From assembly GCA_030043435.1 (NCBI GenBank), contig JASHXR010000053.1, positions 1-9,279 on the forward strand: 9,279 bases of DNA. The letters are read 5' to 3'. Under the pieces are notes generated by a model. It searched no databases. It was not told where the DNA came from and saw only the letters and a program-made list of their open reading frames with translations. A program made the position numbers and the translations under genes. Within the stretch, counting starts at the first letter, position 1; each line of letters opens with the position of its first letter. The DNA comes from Microcaldota archaeon. GTDB taxonomy: Archaea > Micrarchaeota > Micrarchaeia > Micrarchaeales > CABMGC01. Shown here piece by piece: positions 1 through 7,079 of this stretch.

Positions 1-217
1 TAGCGCCTTTCAGCGTCTCAGCCGCCCCCTCCTCTAGCTCCTTCCTTCCCACTACCGTGATGTCCTTCCCAGTCTCATGCGAGAGGTACTCCATGTACTC
101 GCCAGAGATGAAGGTCGTGTACTGTTCAAGGTAGACGCGGTGGGCCGCCTTCACCGCTCCCAGCGCCCTTACGGAGATGTCCCCTGAGTCCAGACCCAGC
201 CCTATAAGCAGGAGCAT
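1..217 (-). CDS. dphB: Diphthine synthase, N-terminal part (cut by window edge)
   Basis: SAM-dependent methyltransferase of the diphthamide pathway, which modifies a histidine of elongation factor 2. About 72 residues are visible. The N-terminus reads MLLLIGLGLDSGDIS, followed by VRALGAVKAAHRVYLEQYT and an ITVVGR strand. This matches the usual start of archaeal DphB (M-L-x-L-I-G-L-G-L, then a 'VYLE.YTS' segment), a TP-methylase fold protein. The ATG at 217 lies 1 nt after the radA stop, with an AAGGG motif 6-7 nt upstream inside the radA 3' end, so it is translated from the radA transcript. The C-terminal two thirds lie outside the window. The family call rests on recognition of the N-terminus only. 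Confidence 0.82.
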   Translation of the reverse strand, partial: MLLLIGLGLDSGDISVRALGAVKAAHRVYLEQYTTFISGEYMEYLSHETGKDITVVGRKELEEGAAETLKGA

Positions 218-218
218 T

Positions 219-1169
219 CTAGTCCCTTATCCCGTTCGGCGTTATCTTTATCACCGCCTCTGCCTCTGGCATGGCCGGCGAGTCGACGAGCCTTACGATC
301 CTCTTCTCCTCCTTGGACTTCCTCATGTAGAGCCTTGTCGTAGCCGCGTGAGCTACTATGTTGCCTCCCACCGGGGTCGTCGGGTCGCCGAAGAGGATGG
401 CCGGGTTGTCCATGACCTGGTTGGTGATGTAGACCGCGAGGTCGTACGTGTCGGCGAGGTGCTGCAGCTTGTGGATGTGCGCGTTGAGCTTCTGCTGCCT
501 CTCCCCGAGCGCACCCCTGCCCGGGTACTCCGCCCTGAAGAGGGACATCAACGAGTCCACGACCACGAGCTTTATGCCCTTCTCCTTCACCGTCTTGTCA
601 GCACGTTCTATCGCAAGTATCTGCTGGTCTGAGGATGTCGCGCGCACCACGCTTATGGCCTCAAGCGCCGCGTTTGCGTCCATGCCAGCCGCCTTCGCCA
701 CCGACTCTATCCTCTCCGGCCTGAACGTAGACTCTGTGTCTATGAAGAGGACCGAGCCTCCGAGCCCGCCCTTGTCGCGAGGGAGCTGCGCGTTGACGCA
801 GAGCTGGAAGCCAAGCTGCGTCTTGCCAGACGCGAACTTCCCGTATACCTCAGTTATCCCTCCTGTCTCGACCCCTCCGCCGAGGATCTCGTTGAGGCTC
901 GAGGCGCCTGTCGAGATCCTGCCCAGTCCCTTCCTCCTCTCGTAGACCTGCGCCCCTGTAGAGTATTCCAGCGTGGTAGCCTGCTTCGCCGTCTCCACTG
1001 CCTTCTTAGCCGCCTCAAGGCTCATCCCTGATACCTCGGCCAGGTCCCCAGGCACCGCGACTGCGATGCTGTCAAGCGTCTCGTAGCCCGATGCCTTCAG
1101 CTTCTCTGCCGTGGTCGGGCCTATCCCGGGCAGGTCCTCTATCTCCTTCACAGCCTTCTCCTTAGCCAC
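219..1169 (-). CDS. radA: DNA repair and recombination protein RadA
   Basis: Archaeal RecA/Rad51-family recombinase. It forms ATP-dependent filaments on single-stranded DNA and catalyses strand exchange in homologous repair. At 316 aa it is close to the usual archaeal length. Residues about 8-62 form the helix-hairpin-helix N-terminal domain (DLPGIGPTTAEKL). The core has ISTGASSLNEILGGGVETG (86-103), Walker A GKFASGKT (110-117), a FIDTESTFRPERI segment (142-154), Walker B LVVVDS (201-206) and the L2 region NQVMDNPAILFGDPTTPVGG (250-269). The Walker A has K-F-A where G-E-F-G is common; the lysine and threonine needed for ATP are intact. The start is GTG (1167-1169), with GGTGGTGGAG ending 2 nt upstream on the minus strand. 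No intein is present. It is followed directly by dphB. Confidence 0.97.
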   Translation of the reverse strand: MAKEKAVKEIEDLPGIGPTTAEKLKASGYETLDSIAVAVPGDLAEVSGMSLEAAKKAVETAKQATTLEYSTGAQVYERRKGLGRISTGASSLNEILGGGVETGGITEVYGKFASGKTQLGFQLCVNAQLPRDKGGLGGSVLFIDTESTFRPERIESVAKAAGMDANAALEAISVVRATSSDQQILAIERADKTVKEKGIKLVVVDSLMSLFRAEYPGRGALGERQQKLNAHIHKLQHLADTYDLAVYITNQVMDNPAILFGDPTTPVGGNIVAHAATTRLYMRKSKEEKRIVRLVDSPAMPEAEAVIKITPNGIRD

Positions 1170-1222
1170 GCTCCACCACCATCAGGAACAGAAGATTAGC
1201 GGTATTGATATGGCCGAGAAGG

Positions 1223-1231
1223 CATATAAAG
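1223..1231 (-). promoter_or_regulatory. TATA box for radA, possibly bidirectional
   Basis: On the minus strand the sequence reads CTTTATATG, close to the archaeal TATA consensus. Transcription would start near 1200, leaving a leader of about 30 nt with a Shine-Dalgarno motif before the GTG at 1169. On the plus strand the same bases read CATATAAAG and could drive the structured stretch at about 1250-1345. A second TATA-like block (GGATAAAAGG) lies at 1243-1252. Confidence 0.5.
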
Positions 1232-1249
1232 GTTAGCGAAGGATGGATA

Positions 1250-1360
1250 AAAGGCGAGGCGAGCGCAGGAAAACCTAGCGCTCCTTTGAGGCGAGGCTAG
1301 CGGTTGAATAGAGGAAGAGGCCAGCGCGTATAAAACGCGCTGGCAAGGCGACCAGTTTTC
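1250..1360 (+). ncRNA. Possible structured small RNA or regulatory region
   Basis: No plausible gene lies between 1170 and 1520. This part shows several structures. Hairpin 1 spans 1272-1305: AACC, TAGC and CTC pair with GAG, GCTA and GGTT, with small bulges. Hairpin 2 (1320-1344) is a perfect 10-bp stem GCCAGCGCGT/ACGCGCTGGC with loop ATAAA. A TTTT run follows at 1356-1359. A plus-strand TATA-like box (1223-1230) lies about 25 nt before 1252. A 13-bp direct repeat with one mismatch (GGCGAGGCGAGCG at 1253-1265; GGCGAGGCTAGCG at 1290-1302) is also present. No known RNA family was recognised. It could instead be operator DNA, because hairpin 2 encloses a TATA-like loop. The rest of the gap (1361-1480) shows only a short inverted repeat TTCCAT-AAAA-ATGGAA at 1431-1446. 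Confidence 0.3.
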
Positions 1361-1481
1361 CCTTCCTACAATATAGAATTCGCAGGAGAGATATGGCACC
1401 TTAAACTTATAAACCTTTCTGAATGTTTATTTCCATAAAAATGGAAGCATAGGCTGATGCGCCGGTGAGCGCATAATAAAG

Positions 1482-1490
1482 ACATATATA
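1482..1490 (+). promoter_or_regulatory. TATA box of the DUF92 gene
   Basis: ACATATATA lies about 34 nt before the ATG at 1521, which predicts a start near 1512 and a leader of about 10 nt. GGAG at 1510-1513 lies near that predicted start, so whether it is inside the leader is uncertain. Confidence 0.5.
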
Positions 1491-1520
1491 CAGCATAAAT
1501 CCAGGTATTGGAGTGGCTAG

Positions 1521-2189
1521 ATGCGGACCTTTCTGACCCTGAACCTTGGCGGCACGCTCTCCGCCTTCCTCCTCGGCGCTGCGCTCGTCTATCTTGGCAT
1601 AGCCTCGAAGTTCGGACTGCTCCTCATAGCCGTGATGCTCTACTTCCTCTTGCTCTCCACCCTGGTCACAGGCACAGGGAGGTCCAGGAAGGAGAGGATG
1701 GGCGTATACGAGAGGGGACGCGGCTGGAAGAACGTCTTCGCCAACGGCATAGTGCCTGTCATAACGGCCATACTCCTGGTCTGCGCAGGCAGCGGCGCGC
1801 TCCGCACCCCGCTCCTCGTCGCCTATGTCGCAAGCATAGCAGCCATAACCGCTGACAAGTTCGCGAGCGAGGTAGGCATACTCGACGGGCAGCCGACCAT
1901 GCTGCTCACCATGAAGCCTGCCAGGAGGGGCCAGTCCGGAGGGGTCACCGTGGCAGGCACTGCCGCTAGCCTGGCAGGCGCCTTCCTCATCAGCGCCTCG
2001 CTCCTCGCGTTCAGCGTGCCCATAATCTACATAGCAGCTGCGGGAGCGGCCGGGTTCCTTGGCAGCTTCGTCGACTCGCTCCTTGGCTACTTCGAGGAGC
2101 ACAGGATAGGGAACAAGTATACGTCTAACATAGCATGCGCGGCCGCAGGCGCAGCGCTCGCGCTGCTTGTCATCGTGATACGCCTATAG
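1521..2189 (+). CDS. DUF92 family integral membrane protein
   Basis: A 222-residue polytopic membrane protein with about six hydrophobic segments (roughly 8-28, 31-50, 74-90, 97-112, 148-188, 203-221). Family hallmarks are RGWKNVFANGIVP (67-79), ADKFASEVGIL (111-121), TMKPARRGQSGGVTVAGT (130-147) and GFLGSFVDSLLGYFEE (178-193), ending in an N-x-x-N-type segment (NKYTSNIACAAAG). This pattern defines DUF92 (TIGR00297). The plant member VTE6 is linked to phytyl-phosphate phosphorylation in tocopherol synthesis. A role in archaeal isoprenoid-phosphate metabolism is therefore possible but is only inference. The usual ADT of the conserved motif is ADK here. The ATG has GGAG 7 nt upstream. It is transcribed divergently from radA and has no obvious operon partner. 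Confidence 0.85.
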   Translation: MRTFLTLNLGGTLSAFLLGAALVYLGIASKFGLLLIAVMLYFLLLSTLVTGTGRSRKERMGVYERGRGWKNVFANGIVPVITAILLVCAGSGALRTPLLVAYVASIAAITADKFASEVGILDGQPTMLLTMKPARRGQSGGVTVAGTAASLAGAFLISASLLAFSVPIIYIAAAGAAGFLGSFVDSLLGYFEEHRIGNKYTSNIACAAAGAALALLVIVIRL

Positions 2190-2296
2190 CCATGTCTCTG
2201 GTGCGTCTTCCGCAGCGGCCAGGAGCCGCAGAGCCGTAGCGCACTTAATGCGCGCTCCAGTCTCCCGCCACTGAAGGTGACGCGTTTTACGCCACA

Positions 2297-2307
2297 CTTT
2301 ATAAAAC
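2297..2307 (+). promoter_or_regulatory. TATA box of the gene at 2345
   Basis: CTTTATAAAAC predicts a transcription start near 2328. This argues against the in-frame GTG at 2312, which would lie upstream of the transcript start, and favours the ATG at 2345 with GAGGG at 2333-2337. The rest of the gap 2190-2296 shows nothing recognisable. Confidence 0.5.
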
Positions 2308-2344
2308 TTGAGTGCAATTGGGTATGCGCAGAGAGGGCGACAAG

Positions 2345-2758
2345 ATGGGTCTCTTCGGCTTATTCGGCAAGAAGGACGTCAAGGCCGACCTCGGGAAGGC
2401 GCTGCCGTACTCGATAGCCACCTCGTTCACTCCGTACAGGCTCCAGTCTAACGCCAGGTCCAGCACGTCGCTCTCAGTCAGCCTGAAGAACCTGACCAGC
2501 GAGCCGGTCATGGCCTCTGTCGTGATAGAGGTGCCGGAGAGGCTTAGCCTCGACCAGACCGGGTTCGCCAAGCAGAAGGAGATAAGGATAGGCATGCTGG
2601 GGCCAGGGGAGCAGAGGGAGTCCAGGGCCGACGTCTACGGCGGGGTAGGCACGGACAAGGGAGAGTACACCGTCGGCGTCACCGCGTTCGTCCATTACAG
2701 GGACTACGCCCACGTGCTCAACGCAGCCAAGAAGAGGACCGTGCTGCAGGTCGTCTGA
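2345..2758 (+). CDS. Hypothetical protein, probable beta-sandwich
   Basis: Not recognised as a named family. The predicted product is 137 aa and soluble, with no signal peptide or membrane segment. After a short amphipathic start (MGLFGLFGKKD) there is a run of alternating beta strands: TSLSVSLKNLTSEPVMASVVIEVP, then KEIRIGMLGPGEQRESRADVY and GEYTVGVTAFVHYRDY. The 'SVSLKNLTSEPV...V.IEVP...GPGE' layout resembles Ig-like or CARDB-like beta-sandwich modules, which often mediate protein contacts. This is a fold-level impression, not a family match. The start was chosen from the TATA position and the GAGGG motif 7 nt before ATG 2345; in-frame ATG 2324 and GTG 2312 are alternatives. It stands alone between its own promoter and a 210-bp gap. 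Confidence 0.7.
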   Translation: MGLFGLFGKKDVKADLGKALPYSIATSFTPYRLQSNARSSTSLSVSLKNLTSEPVMASVVIEVPERLSLDQTGFAKQKEIRIGMLGPGEQRESRADVYGGVGTDKGEYTVGVTAFVHYRDYAHVLNAAKKRTVLQVV

Positions 2759-2930
2759 GCGCGACCTATCCTCGTCACTTACGCGCGCATCCGCTTCCTC
2801 ACCAGGCTCAGAGGCACCGGCCCGATCTCAGTTACCTGTGCAGCCGCGTGCGTTGGAGTCCAGCTGTGCATCCGGCTATTCCTGCGGCTCCATATCTGCA
2901 GCTACTTCCGGTGTCGCGTTTCAGGCCAAG

Positions 2931-2940
2931 CCCTATAAAC
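2931..2940 (+). promoter_or_regulatory. TATA box of the GNAT gene
   Basis: CCCTATAAAC lies about 34 nt before ATG 2970 and predicts a start near 2962. This supports ATG 2970 rather than any upstream in-frame codon. The gap 2759-2930 holds no supported gene. Confidence 0.5.
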
Positions 2941-2969
2941 GTTTAGCCCCAGTTATATCAGGAGCTTTC

Positions 2970-3488
2970 ATGATAATAAGGCAGGCGAGGAGTTCCGACC
3001 TCGAACAGGTCTTCGACATCTACATGCAGGGATACGACGAAGCTGCGGAAGACCCGTACTTCGGCGACATAAACCGGCTCAAGAGGCCGGAGCGCACCGT
3101 GCTGCCGGCCTGGTCGAAGAGGCTCTGCGCCGAGATGTCCGACGGGCACCTCCTCTTCCTCGTAGCCGTAGATGGCGCAAAGGTGGCGGGCTTCTGCTTC
3201 GCCAAGAAGAAGGACATACCCGATTCAGAGCTCTCGCACGTCGGAATCGTTGGCATGCGGGTCATCAAGGAGAGGCGCGGACAGGGCCTCGGCAGGCAGC
3301 TGATGCGGGAGCTCATAAAGAGGTCGAGGAGAAGGTTCGAGGTGCTCGAGCTCTCGGTTATGCCGACGAACAAGGCTGCAAAGAGGCTCTATCTCACGTC
3401 AGGGTTCAGGAAGTGGGGCACCGAGCCTATGGCGATCAAGAGGAGGGGGAGGTACATGGCCCACGAGCACATGTACCTCAAGCTCTGA
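2970..3488 (+). CDS. GNAT family N-acetyltransferase
   Basis: A 172-residue acetyltransferase that would move an acetyl group from acetyl-CoA to an amine; the substrate is unknown. The N-terminus MIIRQARSSDLEQVFDIYMQGYDEA is the typical GNAT beta1-alpha1 region. The core strand VGIVGMRVIKERRGQGLGRQLMREL (91-115) carries the R-x-x-G-x-G pyrophosphate-binding motif A (R103, G106, G108). ELSVMPTNKAAKRLYLTSGF (127-146) is motif B, with the usual N-x-x-A-x-x-L-Y. This layout is like RimI, the protein N-terminal acetyltransferase, but the insert at 75-90 and the basic tail (IKRRGRYMAHEHMYLKL) are not diagnostic. An upstream extension of the frame is possible, but ATG 2970 has GGAG at 2961-2964 and a fitting TATA box, so it is the better start. 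Confidence 0.88.
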   Translation: MIIRQARSSDLEQVFDIYMQGYDEAAEDPYFGDINRLKRPERTVLPAWSKRLCAEMSDGHLLFLVAVDGAKVAGFCFAKKKDIPDSELSHVGIVGMRVIKERRGQGLGRQLMRELIKRSRRRFEVLELSVMPTNKAAKRLYLTSGFRKWGTEPMAIKRRGRYMAHEHMYLKL

Positions 3489-3620
3489 ACGCCTCGCCGC
3501 CAAAGCGCCTCCGCATCCTCCCCGACTCAAGCGAGATTGGTTCTGCACGTTTAGGAGCGAAGTTGGAGTGAAGCTTAAAATAGGGAGCGCCTGATAGCCA
3601 ATAAAGGCAATTCCGGATCC

Positions 3621-4280
3621 GTGGTCTTCATGCTGGCTACACAGGTGCGGCAGCGGCCCATCACCGTCACTCTCGACATAGACGGCGTCTTGCTGAGAGG
3701 CGGGCGCGCCATCCTGCTCGGCGACCTACTAAAGAAGGGGGCCAGGCCATTCGACGGGAGGCACAGCCGCGCCACGGCCCTCGCCTCAGCCTTCACAAGG
3801 ATGCAGGCGCTCAACCCTGATGCCGTTCCTGCGCTCGCCTCGCTCAAGCGCGCGGCAGAGGACAACAGGCGCCTGATGCACTTCGCGCTCCTCTCCGACA
3901 GGGCAGAGGCCCTGCATTCCGTCACCATGGCCCGCCTCAGGAACTGTGGGCTAGTCTCTCATATCGACGACCGCGACGCCTTCTTCAACTCCGGCGCCAG
4001 CGCGGCGCAGTGGAAGCCCTCCATAGTCATGTCGCACGTAAGCATGGGGTACAACGTAGCCCATATAGACGACGACCCGCGGCGCGCCCTCGCCGTGGCA
4101 AAGGCTGGCGCCGAGTCAGGAGCAGTCACCTCCTACCTCTTCATAAAGCCAGCATCGAGGAGGCTGATGCTCTGGCTCGAGGGCATAACTGGGGCTAAGC
4201 CGCAGAACCTCTTCCTTGTGCGCAGCCTTGCCGAGGCTGTCGAGCACATACGCGAGCTTATAGGGAGCGGAAGGCTCTGA
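3621..4280 (+). CDS. HAD-like hydrolase
   Basis: Haloacid dehalogenase superfamily protein of 219 aa, probably a phosphatase of unknown substrate. All four HAD motifs are visible: motif I LDIDGVL with catalytic D19 and D21, motif II serine in FALLSDR (S92), motif III lysine in QWKPSIVMSH (K132), and motif IV HIDDDPRRA (D150-D151). The segment between motifs I and II, about 70 residues and mostly helical, would be a small C1-type cap. The first residues before ITVTLDIDG are poorly ordered. GTG 3621 and ATG 3630 are both possible starts; a weak TATA (CTTAAAAT, 3574-3581) predicts a transcript from about 3604 and does not separate them. It converges with the J-domain gene, with a 16-nt gap between their stops. 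Confidence 0.8.
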   Translation: MVFMLATQVRQRPITVTLDIDGVLLRGGRAILLGDLLKKGARPFDGRHSRATALASAFTRMQALNPDAVPALASLKRAAEDNRRLMHFALLSDRAEALHSVTMARLRNCGLVSHIDDRDAFFNSGASAAQWKPSIVMSHVSMGYNVAHIDDDPRRALAVAKAGAESGAVTSYLFIKPASRRLMLWLEGITGAKPQNLFLVRSLAEAVEHIRELIGSGRL

Positions 4281-4296
4281 GCCGCCCATACGGTAC

Positions 4297-5106
4297 TCAG
4301 ACAGAGGCGCGCAGCTTCTGTGCCACCTTCGCCTCGTCCTCACCTATCCTCCTCCTTACCTCGTCTATCGTCGCCGCGACCCCCTTCTCGACCCACCCGT
4401 CGGCTTCCACCAGCTCCCCTAGCGCAGCCACGTTCCTCTCCAGCCTGCCTGCGCTGGCGCGCGCTGCGCTGCCGGACCTCAGCAGGCTCCTGTTGGCAGC
4501 GCTAAGCCTCCGCACCTCCCTGCCGCTCTCGAGGAGGCTGCCCAGTACAGTAGCCACCGCCCTCTTGAACCTCCTCTTCCAATCCAGCACGTCCTCTATC
4601 GCTGCCTTTATCGCGTCAGGCGTAAGGGGCACAGAGACGCGCTTCCTGAAGTCGTCGAACTCCCTCTCCCTTATCCTTATGTACTCCCTGAAGAGCGCAT
4701 CTGAGATGGCTGTAGCGGCATCTGCGCTCAGCCTGGTGGCGCCCCTAGAGAAGGCCCTGTCGTACTCCTCCTTGAGCCGCTTCTCCTTGAGCACCCCGTA
4801 AGCCTCGTTTATCCGTTCCGCTGCCTCCTTCGCGCCCTTCTCCTTGTTGACGTCGGGATGGTACCTCTTGATGAGGCGCACGTAGGCATCGCGTATCCTC
4901 TTCTGGTCGTCGGTGTAGCCTATGCCGAGGACCTCGTAGTGGTTCCTCTCCGGCGCGCTCCCTACGTCTATCCCGAACCTTCCCGCCTCGCTGCGGAATG
5001 ACGCGGTAGCCGCCGCGGTCTCTGCCACGAGCGCGGCTATCCTCCTCTCCAGCCTCTCGTCGCCGAAGCGCCTGAGCCGCTCCGCCACCCCGCCTAGGAC
5101 TCCCAT
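4297..5106 (-). CDS. Orphan J-domain (DnaJ-like) protein
   Basis: A 269-residue co-chaperone-like protein. The J domain lies at about 56-117 (NHYEVLGIGYTDDQKRIRDA, then LIKRYHPDVNKEKG), with the HPD tripeptide at 83-85 that stimulates Hsp70 (DnaK) ATPase. There is no Gly/Phe linker, no zinc-finger repeats and no DnaJ C-terminal peptide-binding domain, so it is not canonical DnaJ. A 55-residue helical N-terminal region and about 150 residues of charged, Ala/Arg-rich helix (possible coiled coil, about 130-265) flank the J domain, unlike the usual N-terminal placement. It is the last gene of a minus-strand operon, 11 nt after the CCA-adding enzyme. No clear Shine-Dalgarno precedes ATG 5106; GTG at codon 7 is an alternative. 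Confidence 0.85.
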   Translation of the reverse strand: MGVLGGVAERLRRFGDERLERRIAALVAETAAATASFRSEAGRFGIDVGSAPERNHYEVLGIGYTDDQKRIRDAYVRLIKRYHPDVNKEKGAKEAAERINEAYGVLKEKRLKEEYDRAFSRGATRLSADAATAISDALFREYIRIREREFDDFRKRVSVPLTPDAIKAAIEDVLDWKRRFKRAVATVLGSLLESGREVRRLSAANRSLLRSGSAARASAGRLERNVAALGELVEADGWVEKGVAATIDEVRRRIGEDEAKVAQKLRASV

Positions 5107-5117
5107 AAAAAGATCAG

Positions 5118-6515
5118 CTATACCGCGACGTGCTTCTTTATCTCGGAGTACGCCTCCTCGGAGAGCCCGGCAGGCATGCGGTCCACGAAGAGGCGCGCGC
5201 CTGCCATCCTGACGTCCTTGCGCCCCCTGATGAGCCTGCCGCTTACGAACGCGGAGAGGAGCGACTCCATGTCCTTGTACCTGTTCCTCTCGACCATGCA
5301 GACTGTAGAGCCCTTCATGATAGGCCCTATCGCAGTCCTATGCTCCATGAGAAAGGCGTCGGTCGCCTCCTGCCCCATGAAGACGTCGGGCCCGCGCAGG
5401 AGCCTCGCGCCAGCCCCGCCGCTCGGCGCGAGGAAGAGCATGCACCCTCTCGTACCAGAGACCCACTGTATGGCAAGATATACCCTGTAGTCGTACCTTG
5501 CCGCTGTCTCGGCCACCATATTCGCCATCTTCCTAAGCTGAGGCCAGACCACGTCCTCGCTCTTGTCAGGCACCTTGAGCGAGACCAGATAGAGCGAGAG
5601 CCCGGACTCCTTGAGGAAGCGCGCCACCAGGCTCCTTGCAGAAGGGGAGGGGAACCCGCTGCCGTAGAAGCACCGCATGCTGGGCTCCTTGACGAACTCG
5701 CGCGCCACGAGAACGAACCGCGCCAGGGACTCGGTAGAGACACCTGCAGCTACGTTCCTGCCAGGGTCTACAGGGTCTATGACTATGAAGCTGGAGTTGA
5801 AGCGCTTCACGAGCGCCTGGTCCGAGAGCCGTCTCCTCGACTTGGGATCCAGGACGACAGGGGGCGCAAACGCGGCAGCGGCCTCGAGGAGCCCCAGGAG
5901 CGACCCGTACTGGTATACCAGTATCTCGCAGAGGTAGCCAGTGAAGCCGCCGATCTTCACCTCGGCTCCGTAGATGTGGTGGGCCTTGAGCAGCTGCTTC
6001 AGTACGCGCACCTCGTCCCTCTGCCTCCCGCTGAGGCTCGAGTTTATGAAGTCCGCGTGCAGCGGCGTCCTGTCGACTGTTGTGCCCATCTCCTCTATGC
6101 TCCCTATCCTCAACGCCGGGACCAGGTCTATCCTGACCCCGAGCTCCCTGAGGTAGAGCCTGATGTACGGGTGCTCGGCGTACTTTATCTCGTACCTGTC
6201 TCCCGGTCCGCTCGCGAGCCTCTTCCCGTATGCAAGGCCCTTCCGCACGAGCTCCTCCTGCTTAGTCTTCTTGTGGAAGAGGACAAAGATGTCGACGTCA
6301 GAGTCGCCCTTCAGGTTCGTGCCCCGCGCTATCGAGCCGACGACCTTGAGCTCTACGCCTCTGTCGACTATCCCCTTGAGCCTGTGCATCACCGCGTTTA
6401 CCCCTGCCACAGTAGCCGCGGCCTCGACTGCGCTGGGCTTCACCTCCGAGAGCACCCTGGAGAAGACGGCCTCAGCCCTCCTCGCCTTTGCAACCTGCAT
6501 ACCCATCACCGGCAT
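5118..6515 (-). CDS. cca: Archaeal CCA-adding enzyme (tRNA nucleotidyltransferase, class I)
   Basis: Adds the 3'-terminal CCA to tRNAs without a nucleic acid template, using CTP and ATP. At 465 aa it fits the archaeal class I enzymes. The nucleotidyltransferase signature is GSIARGTNLKGDSDVDIFVLF (60-80) with catalytic D73 and D75; the third carboxylate is D130 in VRIDLVPA. The segment SSLSGRQRDEVRVLKQLLKAHHIYGAEVKIGGFTGYLCEIL (about 160-200) is the typical central domain with the 'GFSGYL..E'-like motif. The body and tail regions follow (IDPVDPGRNVA about 247-257). The neighbouring tRNA-Ala gene does not encode CCA. It starts 7 nt after the upstream membrane-protein gene and precedes the J-domain gene by 11 nt. 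GGAG lies 10 nt before ATG 6515; Met4 and Met6 are possible alternative starts. Confidence 0.95.
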   Translation of the reverse strand: MPVMGMQVAKARRAEAVFSRVLSEVKPSAVEAAATVAGVNAVMHRLKGIVDRGVELKVVGSIARGTNLKGDSDVDIFVLFHKKTKQEELVRKGLAYGKRLASGPGDRYEIKYAEHPYIRLYLRELGVRIDLVPALRIGSIEEMGTTVDRTPLHADFINSSLSGRQRDEVRVLKQLLKAHHIYGAEVKIGGFTGYLCEILVYQYGSLLGLLEAAAAFAPPVVLDPKSRRRLSDQALVKRFNSSFIVIDPVDPGRNVAAGVSTESLARFVLVAREFVKEPSMRCFYGSGFPSPSARSLVARFLKESGLSLYLVSLKVPDKSEDVVWPQLRKMANMVAETAARYDYRVYLAIQWVSGTRGCMLFLAPSGGAGARLLRGPDVFMGQEATDAFLMEHRTAIGPIMKGSTVCMVERNRYKDMESLLSAFVSGRLIRGRKDVRMAGARLFVDRMPAGLSEEAYSEIKKHVAV

Positions 6516-6522
6516 AGGCTCA

Positions 6523-6864
6523 TCACTCCTTCATCCTGGACTGCTTCGCCGCCGCCCCTCCGCCGCCTTGCCTGTTCATCTGGACTCCTAGATAAGCTAT
6601 CTTGTACCCTATGGACGCAAAGAGGAAGAGCACTATCACCTCTATCGCAGTGTATGTGCCTACAGTCGCAGTGCTCTGCAGGTTGGCAGTTAGGGCGCTG
6701 ATCGAGCCGTTTACGGTACTGCTGCCGCTCCCGGTCCCTATCAATGCCAGGCTATTGAGGTCGCCATTGGCGCTCGAATAGACCCCGTAACCCAGCAGCA
6801 GGGCCAGCAGGATTATGGCTATCCCGACGCCTATCAGAGCATACCCAAGATACGACCCGTCCAA
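6523..6864 (-). CDS. Small two-helix membrane protein, function unknown
   Basis: A 113-residue protein not recognised as a named family. A first hydrophobic helix (about 6-29, LGYALIGVGIAIILLALLLG) is followed by a 35-residue polar loop rich in Ser, Gly, Thr and Asn. A second helix is at about 68-92 (YTAIEVIVLFLFASIGYKIAYLGV). The tail (RQGGGGAAAKQSRMKE) is glycine-rich and basic and probably cytoplasmic, which places the loop outside. The start is TTG, supported by GGGGTG 5 nt upstream and by a TATA box at 6894-6904. It is the first gene of the operon with cca and the J-domain gene. Its link to tRNA maturation is positional only. Confidence 0.72.
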   Translation of the reverse strand: MDGSYLGYALIGVGIAIILLALLLGYGVYSSANGDLNSLALIGTGSGSSTVNGSISALTANLQSTATVGTYTAIEVIVLFLFASIGYKIAYLGVQMNRQGGGGAAAKQSRMKE

Positions 6865-6893
6865 ACGCGCACCCCTCTTACTTCAAGTGCAAA

Positions 6894-6904
6894 GCTTATA
6901 ATGG
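6894..6904. promoter_or_regulatory. Shared TATA box for tRNA-Ala and the divergent membrane-protein operon
   Basis: GCTTATAATGG on the plus strand is centred about 28 nt before the tRNA 5' end. On the minus strand CCATTATAAGC lies about 26 nt before a start near 6873, just upstream of TTG 6864. One AT-rich element therefore seems to serve both directions. Confidence 0.55.
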
Positions 6905-6927
6905 TTGCGAGGTAAAGTCTAATCCGC

Positions 6928-6999
6928 GGGCTCGTGGCGCAGCGGTAGCGCGCATCGTTCGCAACGATGAGGTCGCGGGTTCAAATCCCGCCGAGTCCA
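6928..6999 (+). tRNA. tRNA-Ala (anticodon CGC)
   Basis: A complete 72-nt cloverleaf without introns. The acceptor stem GGGCTCG (6928-6934) pairs with CGAGTCC (6992-6998) and discriminator A is at 6999. The third pair is G3-U70, the main alanine identity element. The D arm is GCGC/GCGC with loop AGCGGTA. The anticodon stem is CATCG/CGATG with loop TTCGCAA, giving CGC at 6960-6962, which reads GCG. The variable loop is AGGTC. The T arm is GCGGG/CCCGC with loop TTCAAAT, which also forms box B. The 3' CCA is not encoded; TAG follows. A T5 run at 7028-7032 may end transcription. Its last 11 nt are repeated twice downstream, marking it as an insertion site. Confidence 0.97.
6989..6999 (+). repeat. 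Insertion-site repeat copy 1 (tRNA 3' end, attL-like)
   Basis: CGCCGAGTCCA, formed by the end of the T stem, the acceptor strand and the discriminator base. Identical 11-mers lie at 8252-8262 and 9100-9110. Base composition changes from GC-rich to AT-rich immediately after it. Confidence 0.75.
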
Positions 7000-7000
7000 T

Positions 7001-7052
7001 AGTACTTAAAGCCCGTAGGACTCTATGTTTTTATCACATGGATTTAAGTACT
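7001..7052. repeat. Perfect 10-bp inverted repeat beside the tRNA
   Basis: AGTACTTAAA (7001-7010) and TTTAAGTACT (7043-7052) are exact reverse complements with a 32-bp spacer. The core AGTACT recurs at 7158-7163 and 7569-7574, giving four copies within 575 bp. They may be binding sites for a recombinase or a cassette regulator. Confidence 0.5.
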
Positions 7053-7079
7053 TTTCAATTGGTAGGTGACATTCCCTTT

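Noticed and set aside
1407..2102. A 231-codon open frame on the minus strand opposite the DUF92 gene
   Set aside because: The translation is Glu/Gly/Arg-rich with no family features, while the opposite strand encodes the clear DUF92 motifs.
2779..2871. A 30-codon minus-strand frame ending in LSLVRKRMRA
   Set aside because: Too short, only a weak ribosome-binding motif, no TATA box at the right distance and no recognised family. Kept only as a note because the peptide is less low-complexity than typical shadows.
5130..6701. A 523-codon open frame on the plus strand opposite cca
   Set aside because: It is a shadow of the GC-rich cca gene: low-complexity Arg/Leu/Pro/His-rich translation, no recognisable domain, and cca on the other strand has all catalytic motifs.
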